From the IMG/VR virus record IMGVR_UViG_3300017971_000213, positions 62,001-126,000 of that record: a DNA stretch of 64,000 bases; one strand, written 5' to 3'. Positions 9,168 to 18,724 of the stretch are shown here, one piece after another. Each line of letters opens with the position of its first letter. Within the stretch, counting starts at the first letter, position 1. The notes under the pieces were generated by a model. It did not search any database, was not told the DNA's origin, and saw only the letters and a program-made list of their open reading frames with translations. The position numbers and the translations under genes were made by a program. This stretch comes from a virus.

Positions 9168-11708
9168 TCATGACTGAGTGGCGTTGTTGGCTACCACCGA
9201 AGAAGTACCCCACTGGGAAGACGTGGCGGTCTCGGACATACCGTCATTCGATCCCGAGTCTTGGTACATGGAGTTCCCGACTACCGACCACAGTTCGGGC
9301 TTACCATTTGTTCCCGTCTCAGCCGTTAGGCCGTGGCAGTACCTCTTGTCGTCACCATCGAAGAAATTGCCGTTGGCGCTCCCCCCGATAGCGTAGGTCG
9401 CCGGGTCGGCACCACTCTCAAGGAGGTAGATGCCGTGTCCGTCAGAAGTCGCGGTTCCGTGGATACCGGTGAAGCGGTTGCTGTTGACAACGGTACCCTT
9501 GAGTTCATCGCTGTTCGCGTCGATGTAGTACACGAGTACGCCAACGCGAGAAGTGTTGTACAGAGCGAACTCGTTCCCCACAATCCCACAACGAGGTGCG
9601 TAGACTTCGACCAAGCCCTCTGTAGGCGTCCCCGTGGTCTCGAAACCGATCCTACGGCCATGTAGGTAGTTTCCATTGATGGTCACGTCGGGCTGACCCA
9701 CGTAGACGAGCGGAGCGGTGTTCACCCCTGAGTTCGAGACCCTTTCGAGATGGTTCCCCTCTATGAGGTGACGCCCACAGTCGAGCCCTGAGTCGGACTC
9801 GATGTAGACGCAACAGCCATCGTCCACGTCCCCTCCGGTATCGGCTCTCAGGTAGTTACCCGTGATCAACCAACGGTAGGAGTCCTGCGGGATGAAAATA
9901 CCTGCACCCGCCGAGCTGTTGTTCGTCGGGTAGCTGTCGACTTGGTTGTTGAGGATGTCGATGTTCGAGCACCGGCCCACCGTGTGGTCCCCTCGAACGA
10001 ACCAGTTGGCCGAGCACTGGATGCCCTTGTTGTTCGCTATGGTGAGGTCTTCGACGTCGTCCAAGAAGAGCAGACAGCAATCCGTAGCAGCAGGATTCAC
10101 CCGAAGATTGGCAGCAAACGTGCAGTTCGACACCATGCTCCCTTGCGCCCCTGACGAGAACTTGATGGCGTAGGGAGGAGAAGAAGTGGTGCTGTCCCAC
10201 GCAGACGAAGCAAACCGAACGTTCTCGAAGATCACCTGATCAGTGACCTCCAAGTAGTTGTTGGCGTTGTTGGTGTCCAGGCTGATCGTTACCGTAGCTG
10301 TCGAACCGAAGCGGGTCGAACCCATGACCCTCGTGTTCCCTCGAACCTGAAGGACGCTAGTATGGGTCAACGAGTAGGTGAATGACGGATCAAGGATGAC
10401 CGTATAGTTGCTCGTCGAGTTCAAGTACGTCGCCAGTTCCGTACCGTCTCTGGGGAAGACGATGCGTCTCTGAATCTTGAGAGTCCCTGCGTGGTCCCCG
10501 CTCAGAATCGTATTGGAGTTCCGAACAACAGAAAAATCTCCAGTAGAGTCCCCGCTATCATAGGTCAGCGTGAGGTCGTCGTTTGCATCAACAGAAAAAT
10601 CATCTCCGGAAGTGAGAGTGATGCTACCCGCACCTGCCGTGGTCTGGTTCAGGTCTTGACCACTGACAGGTGTGATGTCCACCTGCCCTGCTGTGGTGAT
10701 CGCGAAGATATTACCGCTCGCCCGCTGCAAGGAAAACGAACCGGAACTGCCCCCGTAGTTCCACGTCGTAGAACCCCCCAGCGTAACGAGCGCAAAAGCA
10801 TCGCTACCAGAGATCTTAAAAGCTCCTCCACCCACTCCGATTTGAATATCGCAATCACCACCCCCAGAAGGATTAAGAATAAGATCTTGGCCCGAGACAG
10901 GGTACGCAGCTACCGACCCCGTAGAGCTGCAAGTGAGAACACCCGTACCGTTCCTACTAACCGTGAATTCCTCGGTACCAGTATCATTAGCCCGATAGTC
11001 TAGTAGAATGGAACCCCCCGCATCCAGTTCCACATTTGCAACAGAAGAGGCATCGGTTCCCGCGTGTAGCTTAACTAGACCGTCTACGGTGCGAAGTAGT
11101 ATGGTACCGGTGCCTGAAGTATCCAAACCGATCCAGCCATCGACGTCGACATCGAAATTGGCCCCGGCATCGATATCCACTGTACCACTCGCAGACGCCA
11201 ACAAGATGGTGCCGGAACCCGAGTTGAAGTTCATGGCACCGCCGTTCGAGACGGTCACGTCGAAGTCTTGGCTGAGCGGAAGGTCGAAAGTGACGCCACC
11301 GCTCTGGTTGAAGGTCAAGAGGGTCACGTTGTTGCGCTTCACCAGAAGCTCACCCGCGCCCTCGGTATTGTTGTAACTGAAAGAAGTGGTCAGGCCCGAA
11401 CCAACATCGATACCGGCTGAAGTACCGAGCTTGATCGAATCAGCGCCTGTCCCCTCTGAGAAGATTTCGACCTTCTGAGCACCGCCGCCCGCAACCCCAA
11501 GCTCAAGGTTCGAACCGGAGTTGTCGACGAGGAACTTGGAAGTAGCGACCCCCGTTAGCTCGACCGCGCCTCCTGAACCGAGATCGACGGAAGCAGAACC
11601 TCGTACCAAACCGCCGAGGAGCGCACGATCCGACTCAGCGAGACGGACCCGTGTCAACTCCCCGGCAGAAGGACTAGAAATCGAACCGTAGAGGTACCTG
11701 TCAGCCAT
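9168..11708 (-). CDS. Tail spike/fibre protein with C-terminal parallel beta-helix
   Basis: 846 aa, ATG after GAGGAG. The first 400 residues are short beta-strand repeats rich in Gly, Ser, Asp and Leu (for example GTILLASASGTVDIDAG). From about residue 405 (FPRDGTELATYL) the pattern changes to pectate-lyase-like coils with Asn ladders (DLTIANN, IDILNNQ, LITGNYL, LIEGNHL, VTINGNYL, GIVGNEF), typical of right-handed beta-helix tailspikes that bind or cut surface polysaccharide. It is therefore a likely receptor-binding protein. No catalytic residues can be assigned by eye. Confidence 0.8.
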   Translation of the reverse strand: MADRYLYGSISSPSAGELTRVRLAESDRALLGGLVRGSASVDLGSGGAVELTGVATSKFLVDNSGSNLELGVAGGGAQKVEIFSEGTGADSIKLGTSAGIDVGSGLTTSFSYNNTEGAGELLVKRNNVTLLTFNQSGGVTFDLPLSQDFDVTVSNGGAMNFNSGSGTILLASASGTVDIDAGANFDVDVDGWIGLDTSGTGTILLRTVDGLVKLHAGTDASSVANVELDAGGSILLDYRANDTGTEEFTVSRNGTGVLTCSSTGSVAAYPVSGQDLILNPSGGGDCDIQIGVGGGAFKISGSDAFALVTLGGSTTWNYGGSSGSFSLQRASGNIFAITTAGQVDITPVSGQDLNQTTAGAGSITLTSGDDFSVDANDDLTLTYDSGDSTGDFSVVRNSNTILSGDHAGTLKIQRRIVFPRDGTELATYLNSTSNYTVILDPSFTYSLTHTSVLQVRGNTRVMGSTRFGSTATVTISLDTNNANNYLEVTDQVIFENVRFASSAWDSTTSSPPYAIKFSSGAQGSMVSNCTFAANLRVNPAATDCCLLFLDDVEDLTIANNKGIQCSANWFVRGDHTVGRCSNIDILNNQVDSYPTNNSSAGAGIFIPQDSYRWLITGNYLRADTGGDVDDGCCVYIESDSGLDCGRHLIEGNHLERVSNSGVNTAPLVYVGQPDVTINGNYLHGRRIGFETTGTPTEGLVEVYAPRCGIVGNEFALYNTSRVGVLVYYIDANSDELKGTVVNSNRFTGIHGTATSDGHGIYLLESGADPATYAIGGSANGNFFDGDDKRYCHGLTAETGTNGKPELWSVVGNSMYQDSGSNDGMSETATSSQWGTSSVVANNATQS

Positions 11709-11731
11709 GAAAGCTCCTCAGAGCTTCTGGC

Positions 11732-14700
11732 CTAGACGAGGGTCGGCTCGCCAATGGCCAGAACGATCTCGTGCGAAGTGGTAGCACCGGAATCACCGGT
11801 CGCCCAACCCAACCTCTGAACCACATCCCCCGACGTACTCGGAGCGGTCGTGGTGGCACACCCGGCGTTGGTGTCCAGGTACACCGCATCACCCGCCGAC
11901 CACGTCTCCGAAGCGTTCGAAGTAACGTCGACCACACCCGTGGTGGCGATCTCAGCATCGTCACCGCTGGCCGTGGTGGCCCCGGTCACGCAAACACCAC
12001 AGAGACCGTACTTCTTGTTCGCATCGTTGGCGTCCGCAACCGAAATGATTCCATTCGTCCCCGAGTTGTACGCCGTGACAGGCTGACCTGCCGTCAGGTC
12101 CTCGTCCGGCTGCGCGTACCAAGAGGTGTACTCGTCGGTAGCGCCACCCTTCAGCTCGTTGAGAGCGCCAACGATAGAGGTCGCAGTAAAGGCAGCATCC
12201 AGCCCGGTCGTTCCCGACTCAGAAATCGGGATGGCAGCAGAGAGGTGCTGATCGTTGAGAGTGAGTTCTCCCGCAGAAGCCAACAGCAGCGTCCCGCTAG
12301 TCAGCGTACCCAGCGTGAGGTTGGCCGACGTCGTCTGGAAGGAAGAAGCCGAACCACCTGCGATGGCTACGCTTGTGCCGCTGCCAGCGTGGCCGATGCT
12401 AACCGCAGCGTCGTAACCAGACGGCTGGATGTTGAGCGCACCCGATCCGGTAGATCCTGGGCGCGCGGCAATGTTTACCGTGGCATTTCTTGTTGAGACA
12501 ACGCTAGCATCGGCAATGAGATTGACCGAAGCGTTCCCCGCAGTAGCACCTGCCCGGTTATGCGCGATCAGGTCCAACTGCGGCGAGTAGGTCGCATCGT
12601 TGCTTGAGGCAATCGTCATGATCGGACCATCTGTGGCACTGGCAACAAGGCGAATGTTGGAGTAGGTTCCCCCCAGCCGAATCGCGTCACCGCTAATGTC
12701 GCCACAGATGACCTTCAGAGAACCGCTACCCCCAGAAGTCGGCCCTGTAACTGTGAAAGCCCCGCTCGATAGGTCCATTGTGGCGCTGTCAACATTCACA
12801 TCGAGAGTCACTGAATGCGCGGCATCGCCAATCTTAACCTCACCGTCCTGCACGTCCTGGATTCGCACCTGTGCGTCACCTGTACCGCCGCTATGGGCGT
12901 ACATCAGGATCTCGGCATTGTTGTTCGTTCCGTTGCTACCGTTGGAAACCAGCGTCAAACGAGGAGTGATACTTGTAGTACCAACAGTAACCGCACCGAC
13001 CTGCATGTTCGGCACGTAGCTGCTATCCGTTCCGTAGTTCGCGACGATGAAATCTGTGGCATCAGCGTCCGCAACCGAAGAAACCCGGCGAGACGTACCA
13101 GACAGGTAGACCGAGGCACCGTTGTTCGTGTTGTTGTCTACAACCAACCCATGCTTATCGTTGGTATCATCGTTCTGGGTCAGGGTGAGGACGTCCACAT
13201 TCTGTGTATCCGCCACAGAGAACGCAATCGCTCCATTGGCCGAAGTCGCCGCGATGGTGTTGTCGTCCTCGTAGGCGTCCTGAAGACCGACAGCCCCCGC
13301 ACTTGCGTATGCCTGGTTGACCGCATTGATGAGGCTGACCTCACCGAAGTTCGTCTCGAAGGTGTCCCACTCACCGCTCGTGTCGGTGAACTTCATTGCG
13401 GTGCTGTAGGTGCTGCCGCTTCGATTTCCGTCATCCAGCGTGATCTCGCCAGCAGCGCCAACAGTAATGTCGCCGCTGGTAGCCGTGGACAGCCCAAGCG
13501 TACCGCCAGTCACTGAGATGTTGGAAGCTGTTCCGTTACCGACGATATTGAACTCGACGTTGGCGTTCGAGGCGTTACCGATATTGATGATACCGGCGTC
13601 GGTAGCCTGGATATTGACCTCTGCATCACCAGTACCGTCCACCTGGGCGTAGATGTTGACCTGTGCGTCCGCTGCCGCATCAGAAGATGCCTGGGAATCC
13701 GCACCGATATTGATGGTCGCATCGTTAGCAGAACCCGTGAGAACACGACTGAGCAGATTCAACCGAGGAGCCACTGTGGTGGTGCCGTAGGTGGCGACGA
13801 TCATCACATCGTCTTCGGCATCAGCTACCGTCCCGATTGTACGCTGTGTGCCCGTGAGGCCGATGGCGATACCCGCGTTGTCACTACAGTCGACGATCAA
13901 GGCCGCGCCATCATTACTCGTGGCGGGTCCGTTGATCTTGAGTGCGCTGTTCTTCAGCGTGATTGTGCCCTCATCCAGATACGCCGTGAGTGTAGAGCCT
14001 GAACCGGCAACAAACGTGAGGTAGTACGCATCTCCAGTATCCCAATCGTTCTGCGCACCTCCAGAGAGGGTAGCCGTAACCGTAGTGGAAGTGTTCGCCG
14101 TGACCAATCCGCTGGAGCCATCCGTAGTATTGTACACCCTCAGCCCAACAAGTTCGTTAGTGTCCCAATCCTGTGCACTGTCGGTCAGCACGGACGCATC
14201 ATCAGCGCCTGTGTGCGTACCGCTGTCGCGGAAGCCGATCTGAATGTCCTGCGCCGTCGAAGTGTCCGCGAGGTAAATGTCACCACCAGCGGACAAGCGC
14301 AGATCGCCACTTGTAACCGTACCGACACTCAAGTCTCCACCAGTGACCGAGATCCCGCTGTTGGCAGCAGCACCCTGAATGGAGAACTGCTTGGTCCCAC
14401 TATTGTCACCGATGCGAACGGTACCGTCATTGTCCTTCTGGATCTCGACCGCAGCGTAGGCGGCAGCAGAGGCATCCGCGAATACTTTTGTGGTGGCGGT
14501 CTCTCCAGAGTTGTCGTTCTTCGACTCCACCTCCATCAGAGCAGCACCAGAGGTTGCACTACCGAGAACGCGCGCCGTGATCTTGTTGTCTGCGCCCTGT
14601 GTACCGGAAGCAGCAAACGACCCAACGACCAGTTCGCTGTTGCTAGCGTCGGCAATCGTTCCGATACGACGATTCGACCCTTCGAGAGTCAGCGCGAGCG

Positions 14701-15772
14701 ATGTAGCCTGCGATGCGCTGTTGTCGATCAGCACCGCATGATTGGTCCCGCCATCCTGCGTGATCGTGAACGGACCAGCCGTCATGTTCATAGCTGCATC
14801 ATCGCAATCGAAGTCGAAGGAACCGCCGCTTGCGTTGAGCGCGATGCCTCCAGAACCAGACTGAATCGTCGTCGTCGTCGTCGTGTTGGTCGAGCCGATG
14901 GTCAGAGTGTTCGCCACTGCGCCAGTACCGATGTTGATCGTCTGCGCGACGGCATTAGCTCCAATGTTGATAGTCGAAGCGGTCGACTCGATGTCGACGG
15001 TCGGGGCCGTCATGGTGATGGTCCCTGCCGCCGTGACCGTCATGTCCTCCAGCACCGCATTCACGCTCAACTGATCGGCTGCCGGCGTCTCGTAATCCCA
15101 ATAGTCACTTTCGAGAGCGTTGTTCGTGGTAATACGATGCTTCGCCGCTGTATTCTCAGTCAGCTCGAACTGAAGGTCGCCCGTCCCAGCCGCGACAAGG
15201 ATGTCCTGCCCTTGGGTATACGCCTGCTGGAGACTGTTACCCGCAGATGTTCCAGCAGTCTGCCACGTGGCACCGTTGTACCACTGGAAAGCGCCCGCTC
15301 CGTTAACTCGGACAGCGCCCGTTGCCAAATTGGCAGGAGCATCGTCAGAGTCGGGAAGGATCAGAACAGACTCCGAATCGGCAGTACGGTCGAACAAGAC
15401 ACTCTTGTCCTGTGCGACATCCATGTCGACACGGAGATTGACATCAGTGTCACCACTCGCATCGGCAGTACCGATGTTGACGACGTCAACAGCCGTATCG
15501 TACGCACCGCCGAGGGTGATGGTATCGCCGTCTCCGTCACCGAACTGGACGGTACCGCTGTTCACGGTCAGAGTACTGCTATCGAGCAGAGTCACCGTAC
15601 CAGGAAACTGAACCTCCTGACCGGTACGACCGATGGTGATCGTGGTGGCGTTGGTGGTACCGATGTTCAACGCCGCAGCAGACGAAGCATCCAGACTACG
15701 CGCGTTGAGGACGTCAGTGGCCTCGATGAAATTCCTTACTTGCCCTGAGGGCCTTACCAGCGGTAGAACCAT
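11732..15772 (-). CDS. Giant repetitive tail/capsid fibre protein
   Basis: 1346 aa, ATG after GGAGAGGAG. The N-terminus (to about residue 70) has an NIGTTNATTITIGR motif like those in marine-phage fibres. The centre holds four related modules of about 130-180 aa, each with a line of the form RRIGTIADAS or RTIGTVADAE, then a VxNIxA strand, a GxVxIGD turn and an SVTGGxLxxG strand. The last 120 residues (from DEDLTAGQPVTAYN) form a compact domain seen on other fibre-like proteins. It is very rich in Thr, Ser, Ala, Gly and Asp, nearly free of Lys and Cys. Probably a long trimeric fibre; attachment point unknown. Confidence 0.78.
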   Translation of the reverse strand: MVLPLVRPSGQVRNFIEATDVLNARSLDASSAAALNIGTTNATTITIGRTGQEVQFPGTVTLLDSSTLTVNSGTVQFGDGDGDTITLGGAYDTAVDVVNIGTADASGDTDVNLRVDMDVAQDKSVLFDRTADSESVLILPDSDDAPANLATGAVRVNGAGAFQWYNGATWQTAGTSAGNSLQQAYTQGQDILVAAGTGDLQFELTENTAAKHRITTNNALESDYWDYETPAADQLSVNAVLEDMTVTAAGTITMTAPTVDIESTASTINIGANAVAQTINIGTGAVANTLTIGSTNTTTTTTIQSGSGGIALNASGGSFDFDCDDAAMNMTAGPFTITQDGGTNHAVLIDNSASQATSLALTLEGSNRRIGTIADASNSELVVGSFAASGTQGADNKITARVLGSATSGAALMEVESKNDNSGETATTKVFADASAAAYAAVEIQKDNDGTVRIGDNSGTKQFSIQGAAANSGISVTGGDLSVGTVTSGDLRLSAGGDIYLADTSTAQDIQIGFRDSGTHTGADDASVLTDSAQDWDTNELVGLRVYNTTDGSSGLVTANTSTTVTATLSGGAQNDWDTGDAYYLTFVAGSGSTLTAYLDEGTITLKNSALKINGPATSNDGAALIVDCSDNAGIAIGLTGTQRTIGTVADAEDDVMIVATYGTTTVAPRLNLLSRVLTGSANDATINIGADSQASSDAAADAQVNIYAQVDGTGDAEVNIQATDAGIINIGNASNANVEFNIVGNGTASNISVTGGTLGLSTATSGDITVGAAGEITLDDGNRSGSTYSTAMKFTDTSGEWDTFETNFGEVSLINAVNQAYASAGAVGLQDAYEDDNTIAATSANGAIAFSVADTQNVDVLTLTQNDDTNDKHGLVVDNNTNNGASVYLSGTSRRVSSVADADATDFIVANYGTDSSYVPNMQVGAVTVGTTSITPRLTLVSNGSNGTNNNAEILMYAHSGGTGDAQVRIQDVQDGEVKIGDAAHSVTLDVNVDSATMDLSSGAFTVTGPTSGGSGSLKVICGDISGDAIRLGGTYSNIRLVASATDGPIMTIASSNDATYSPQLDLIAHNRAGATAGNASVNLIADASVVSTRNATVNIAARPGSTGSGALNIQPSGYDAAVSIGHAGSGTSVAIAGGSASSFQTTSANLTLGTLTSGTLLLASAGELTLNDQHLSAAIPISESGTTGLDAAFTATSIVGALNELKGGATDEYTSWYAQPDEDLTAGQPVTAYNSGTNGIISVADANDANKKYGLCGVCVTGATTASGDDAEIATTGVVDVTSNASETWSAGDAVYLDTNAGCATTTAPSTSGDVVQRLGWATGDSGATTSHEIVLAIGEPTLV

Positions 15773-15807
15773 TTGCTACTCCTCTCCTGGAATTCTTCTC
15801 CGGCCCA

Positions 15808-16137
15808 CTACAGCTCGATGTGATGGGTCAGATTGTTCGCCACGACCTCGAAAGGCCGAAGATCTGCGTGATCTGCATGCTCGTAGAACTGGTTGGACGC
15901 TTCGGGCTCACCTTGCGCCCGAACCATCAGCTTCGGAACCCGTGGAGGGGCATACTGCTCCAGCTGAGCCTTCACCAGGTCGTCCTCCGTACGGACGATC
16001 TCCCCGGCGTGGATGTCGAGGTTCCGATAACCGGAACGGGTGAACACCTTGAGACGTAGCATCGGAGTACCGTTGTCGTCATGCAACAACATATCCGGCA
16101 ACCCGTCGAAGCTGACCCTGAATTTCTTGACCGTCAT
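15808..16137 (-). CDS. Hypothetical small structural protein
   Basis: 109 aa, mixed beta (MTVKKFRVSFDGLPDMLLHDD), ending in THHIEL. It sits 10 nt after the preceding gene and before the giant fibre gene, so it is transcribed with structural genes. No known motif. A fibre-attachment or chaperone role is only a guess from position. Confidence 0.7.
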   Translation of the reverse strand: MTVKKFRVSFDGLPDMLLHDDNGTPMLRLKVFTRSGYRNLDIHAGEIVRTEDDLVKAQLEQYAPPRVPKLMVRAQGEPEASNQFYEHADHADLRPFEVVANNLTHHIEL

Positions 16138-16147
16138 TCGCGCCTCC

Positions 16148-16822
16148 CTACACCGTCGTTGCCAAGGTGGGGTTCACCACCAAAGTCGTAGTCGAACGTG
16201 CCACCCCAACGAGCTGCTTCACCGTGGCCGTACCGGGGATCGCAATCTCCAGGACAGCAGCCCCCGCGTCCCCCAGATAGTACTCAGACCCCGCAGTGAG
16301 GCCGGACAACCCCGCAACCTCCGCTCGATAAGCGATGTCGCAGGTCGTGCCACCCCCGTACACATTGATGACCATGCCGTCAGCGCGCAGACCCGCCGTG
16401 GCGTCCGCCCACGTCACCGTATCTGCACCGTTGATGTGGGCCAACTCCCCCACGACCATCCCTGGAGGACACGTGAACCCAAAACCGAGGAATCCCGCCG
16501 AGGACGCCGTCCGGAGATCGTAGCTATTCCCGAGATCATCAGTGTAGATGATGGGGAAACCGGGACCACTGGAGTTGTCCACCCAGAGAGAAGGAGATCC
16601 AGGAGTCCCCGGATTCGAGGGGTTCCCGAGAGGATCGAACTCCAGCCCTCCGGTACCGACAACAAGCGAGTTGTCGACGTTGAGCTTGGCCTGGAGGGCC
16701 ATGACAGCAGAAGCTAACGAATTAGGGTGGTTAGCCCACACGATGTCGACGTTGTCGATCTGGGCGACCGAGAAATTGTCGAGAACCGTCGGATACCCCG
16801 CAGGGTAGGGCCAAAACGCCAT
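16148..16822 (-). CDS. Putative fibre-associated structural protein
   Basis: 224 aa starting MAFWPYPAGYPTVLDN. The centre is Gly/Pro-rich. The C-terminal 80 residues (GLRADGMVINVYGG to the end) form a small beta domain like the C-terminal domain of the giant fibre, with a LTAGSEYYLGDAG segment matching its SAGDAVYLDTNAG. It has its own promoter 31 nt upstream. Probably a virion surface or fibre component. Confidence 0.7.
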   Translation of the reverse strand: MAFWPYPAGYPTVLDNFSVAQIDNVDIVWANHPNSLASAVMALQAKLNVDNSLVVGTGGLEFDPLGNPSNPGTPGSPSLWVDNSSGPGFPIIYTDDLGNSYDLRTASSAGFLGFGFTCPPGMVVGELAHINGADTVTWADATAGLRADGMVINVYGGGTTCDIAYRAEVAGLSGLTAGSEYYLGDAGAAVLEIAIPGTATVKQLVGVARSTTTLVVNPTLATTV

Positions 16823-16852
16823 AGCTATACCTCACTCCTCACGGCAGGAGCA

Positions 16853-16884
16853 AGTATACCCTACGATCCGTTGGGATTCTTAAA
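16853..16884 (-). promoter_or_regulatory. Promoter, TTTAAG-20-TATACT (late-type motif)
   Basis: Minus-strand TTTAAGAATCCCAA followed by TATACT, 31 nt before the 16822 start. It is one of the clearest members of the class. Confidence 0.72.
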
Positions 16885-16900
16885 GTTGGAGTACGTCCCT

Positions 16901-17761
16901 TTAGAGACCGTACGTGGCAGGATCGATGGGACCCGTGTAGGGCTTCGTACCCCGGATGGCCCGGTGGAAGTACTTGCCCGCCGAGTCCTCAGTGAAGAAG
17001 CTCTCAAACTCGTCAGCGCTAACACCGGTATACCGATACATGGTCCGTGGCGTGTTGCGCTTGGCTTTGAAGATGATGTATAGGAGGTTCTCCTCAGGGT
17101 CGTACCCCACCTGCTCCAAGTTCGAAGACTCGATGGGGATCATCTCGGGGATCTCCCTGACGTCGCCAAACGCCGCCGGAGGAGCCTCCTCCTCGAACGG
17201 CGGCACCACCTCAGGCTCTGGCTCACCGACCGGGACACGTGGTTCCTTCACAGGCTCCTCCTGTACGGGTACCGGAAGTTCCGGTGCTGGCATCGGCGGC
17301 ACGCCACCGCCAACGAACTCCTCAGGCTCCGTCGAGTACATCTCCTCCGTACCCGGCTCCTTGTAGGGAAAAACCTCACCCGCATAGTCCTTGTACCCCT
17401 CAGGAGCACCGGTACCCCACCAGTCCTTGACCTTGTCCTTGACGTTCTGCCACCACTGAGCGTCCTTGTGCATGGCGGCGTAGACAAGCCTCCCCTCCAC
17501 GTCACCCTCAGTGAGACCCGTAGCCCCTACAAGAGTTCTACAAACGGGGTTCGAAGACAAAAAATCCCGGACAGCCTCCGAGGCCTCCCTGTGCCCGGTA
17601 CGCGGACCGATGTTGAGTTCCGCGAGAGCCATCGTGAACGGGTAGCGCTCCTCCTCGGAGAGCTGTTGAAGCAGATCCTCATAGTGCTGCTGACGCAGGA
17701 TACGGTCCTTGCCCGCTGAGATCTTGGCAGATTCTATGGCTTCATCCAGAGTGATCATCAT
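16901..17761 (-). CDS. KTSC-domain protein with Pro/Glu-rich linker
   Basis: 286 aa. Residues 1-120 are helical and charged; 140-205 form a Pro/Glu-rich linker. Residues 208-274 match the KTSC domain (IESSNLEQVGYD, LYIIFK, MYRYTGVSADEFESFF, GKYFHRAIRGTKPY), a small domain of unknown function seen in bacteria and phages. The start overlaps the preceding small gene by 20 nt. Role in the virion or cell unknown; the domain call is good. Confidence 0.8.
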   Translation of the reverse strand: MMITLDEAIESAKISAGKDRILRQQHYEDLLQQLSEEERYPFTMALAELNIGPRTGHREASEAVRDFLSSNPVCRTLVGATGLTEGDVEGRLVYAAMHKDAQWWQNVKDKVKDWWGTGAPEGYKDYAGEVFPYKEPGTEEMYSTEPEEFVGGGVPPMPAPELPVPVQEEPVKEPRVPVGEPEPEVVPPFEEEAPPAAFGDVREIPEMIPIESSNLEQVGYDPEENLLYIIFKAKRNTPRTMYRYTGVSADEFESFFTEDSAGKYFHRAIRGTKPYTGPIDPATYGL

Positions 17762-17915
17762 GCTCCTCCGTCTGACAAGTGCCGAACCACTCCCCGCACA
17801 GGTCGGGTCGGCAGTAGGGTTCCTTGCGGTTATAGCACGGAGGAGGTTGCTCGATCTTAACTTGACGAGACTTTCCGTCGACCTTGATCACTTCCACCGG
17901 TTTACGCTTGGCCAC
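17742..17915 (-). CDS. Small Cys-rich protein (57 aa)
   Basis: GTG start 7 nt after GGAGG; product begins VAKRKPVEVIKVDGK. Four cysteines (CYNRKEPYC, then DLCGEWFGTC) suggest a zinc or disulfide knot. It overlaps the next gene by 20 nt. Family unknown. Confidence 0.6.
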   Translation of the reverse strand: MAKRKPVEVIKVDGKSRQVKIEQPPPCYNRKEPYCRPDLCGEWFGTCQTEEHDDHSG

Positions 17916-17949
17916 CTACACCTCCTCGGCGCACAAGAGGGCCTACACG

Positions 17950-17959
17950 TAATATACAG
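17950..17959 (-). promoter_or_regulatory. Recurrent CTGTATATTA element
   Basis: Decamer of the YTGTATATTA class in the gap between the EF-hand protein and the small Cys-rich gene, 35 nt before the latter's start. Confidence 0.42.
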
Positions 17960-17982
17960 GAAGTAGCCAGACGGGGCAGCTT

Positions 17983-18636
17983 CTAGACGAAGATGCCTTC
18001 GATGACGAGCTTCATCTTGCCGGAAGTGCCGCTGTCGGCACCAGCGACCTTGGCGTACAGAGTCGCGTTGTCGGCCAGCATCGCCGCAGCCGCCACCGGA
18101 GGAGTCACGTTGGTGTAGAAGCCCTCGCCGGCCGCGTCCACCAGGACACCCTGGGCGTTCAGCAGATCGGTACCGCCACTCGTGGTAGCCAGGTTCAGAG
18201 TCGCGTCCCCGACCAGCGAGTCGTCCTCGGTGCACACGTAGACGTACCGGGTCGGAAGGAAGTACCCGGAGCCCGTCCCGCGCAGCTGGATCTCGTACTC
18301 GGTCGTGGTGTCCTTGAGATCGATGTCGACCTGCACCGCGCCGGCACCCTTCTCGGACTGGTCGACCACGCCGTCCTGATCGAGATCGTACAGCGAGCCA
18401 TCCTGGACCGCCGACATCTCGCTAGCTGCGAGGATGCGGCCCGTGGCGCTCCCCACGCGCACTTCGATCTTTCCGCCCGTGATGAAGGTCGCCGCGTCCT
18501 CGCAGAAACGCTGATTGCCGATCACCTCGCGAACCGCGACCTGATCAGTCTCGTTGCTCGACACGCTGATGCTGGGGACGCCGCCATCCCCGGAGAGGCT
18601 AACATTCGCAGCCAGACCCTTGATGTAGAGATCCAT
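17983..18636 (-). CDS. Structural protein with EF-hand-type calcium loop
   Basis: 217 aa, Ala/Gly/Thr-rich beta protein. Residues 84-95 read DLDQDGVVDQSE, which fits an EF-hand loop with acidic residues at positions 1, 3, 5, 9 and 12, so it may bind calcium. It has its own promoter (18691-18721) and lies right after the large terminase. Size and own promoter would fit an abundant virion protein such as a decoration or tail protein. Family not recognised. Confidence 0.72.
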   Translation of the reverse strand: MDLYIKGLAANVSLSGDGGVPSISVSSNETDQVAVREVIGNQRFCEDAATFITGGKIEVRVGSATGRILAASEMSAVQDGSLYDLDQDGVVDQSEKGAGAVQVDIDLKDTTTEYEIQLRGTGSGYFLPTRYVYVCTEDDSLVGDATLNLATTSGGTDLLNAQGVLVDAAGEGFYTNVTPPVAAAAMLADNATLYAKVAGADSGTSGKMKLVIEGIFV

Positions 18637-18690
18637 TTTCGTCCCCTTTCAATCCTGTCATAGGGAGAAGACTCCCTGAAACACAAGGGC

Positions 18691-18721
18691 AGTATAGCAC
18701 GCTCGATTTGGGATTCTTAAA
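18691..18721 (-). promoter_or_regulatory. Promoter, TTTAAG-19-TATACT (late-type motif)
   Basis: Minus-strand TTTAAGAATCCCAAA followed by TATACT, 55 nt before the 18636 start. Almost identical to the copy at 16853-16884. Confidence 0.72.
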
Positions 18722-18724
18722 GAC

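Noticed and set aside
14213-15748. 511-codon plus-strand frame
   Set aside because: Arg/Val-rich shadow of the giant fibre gene, with no start signals.
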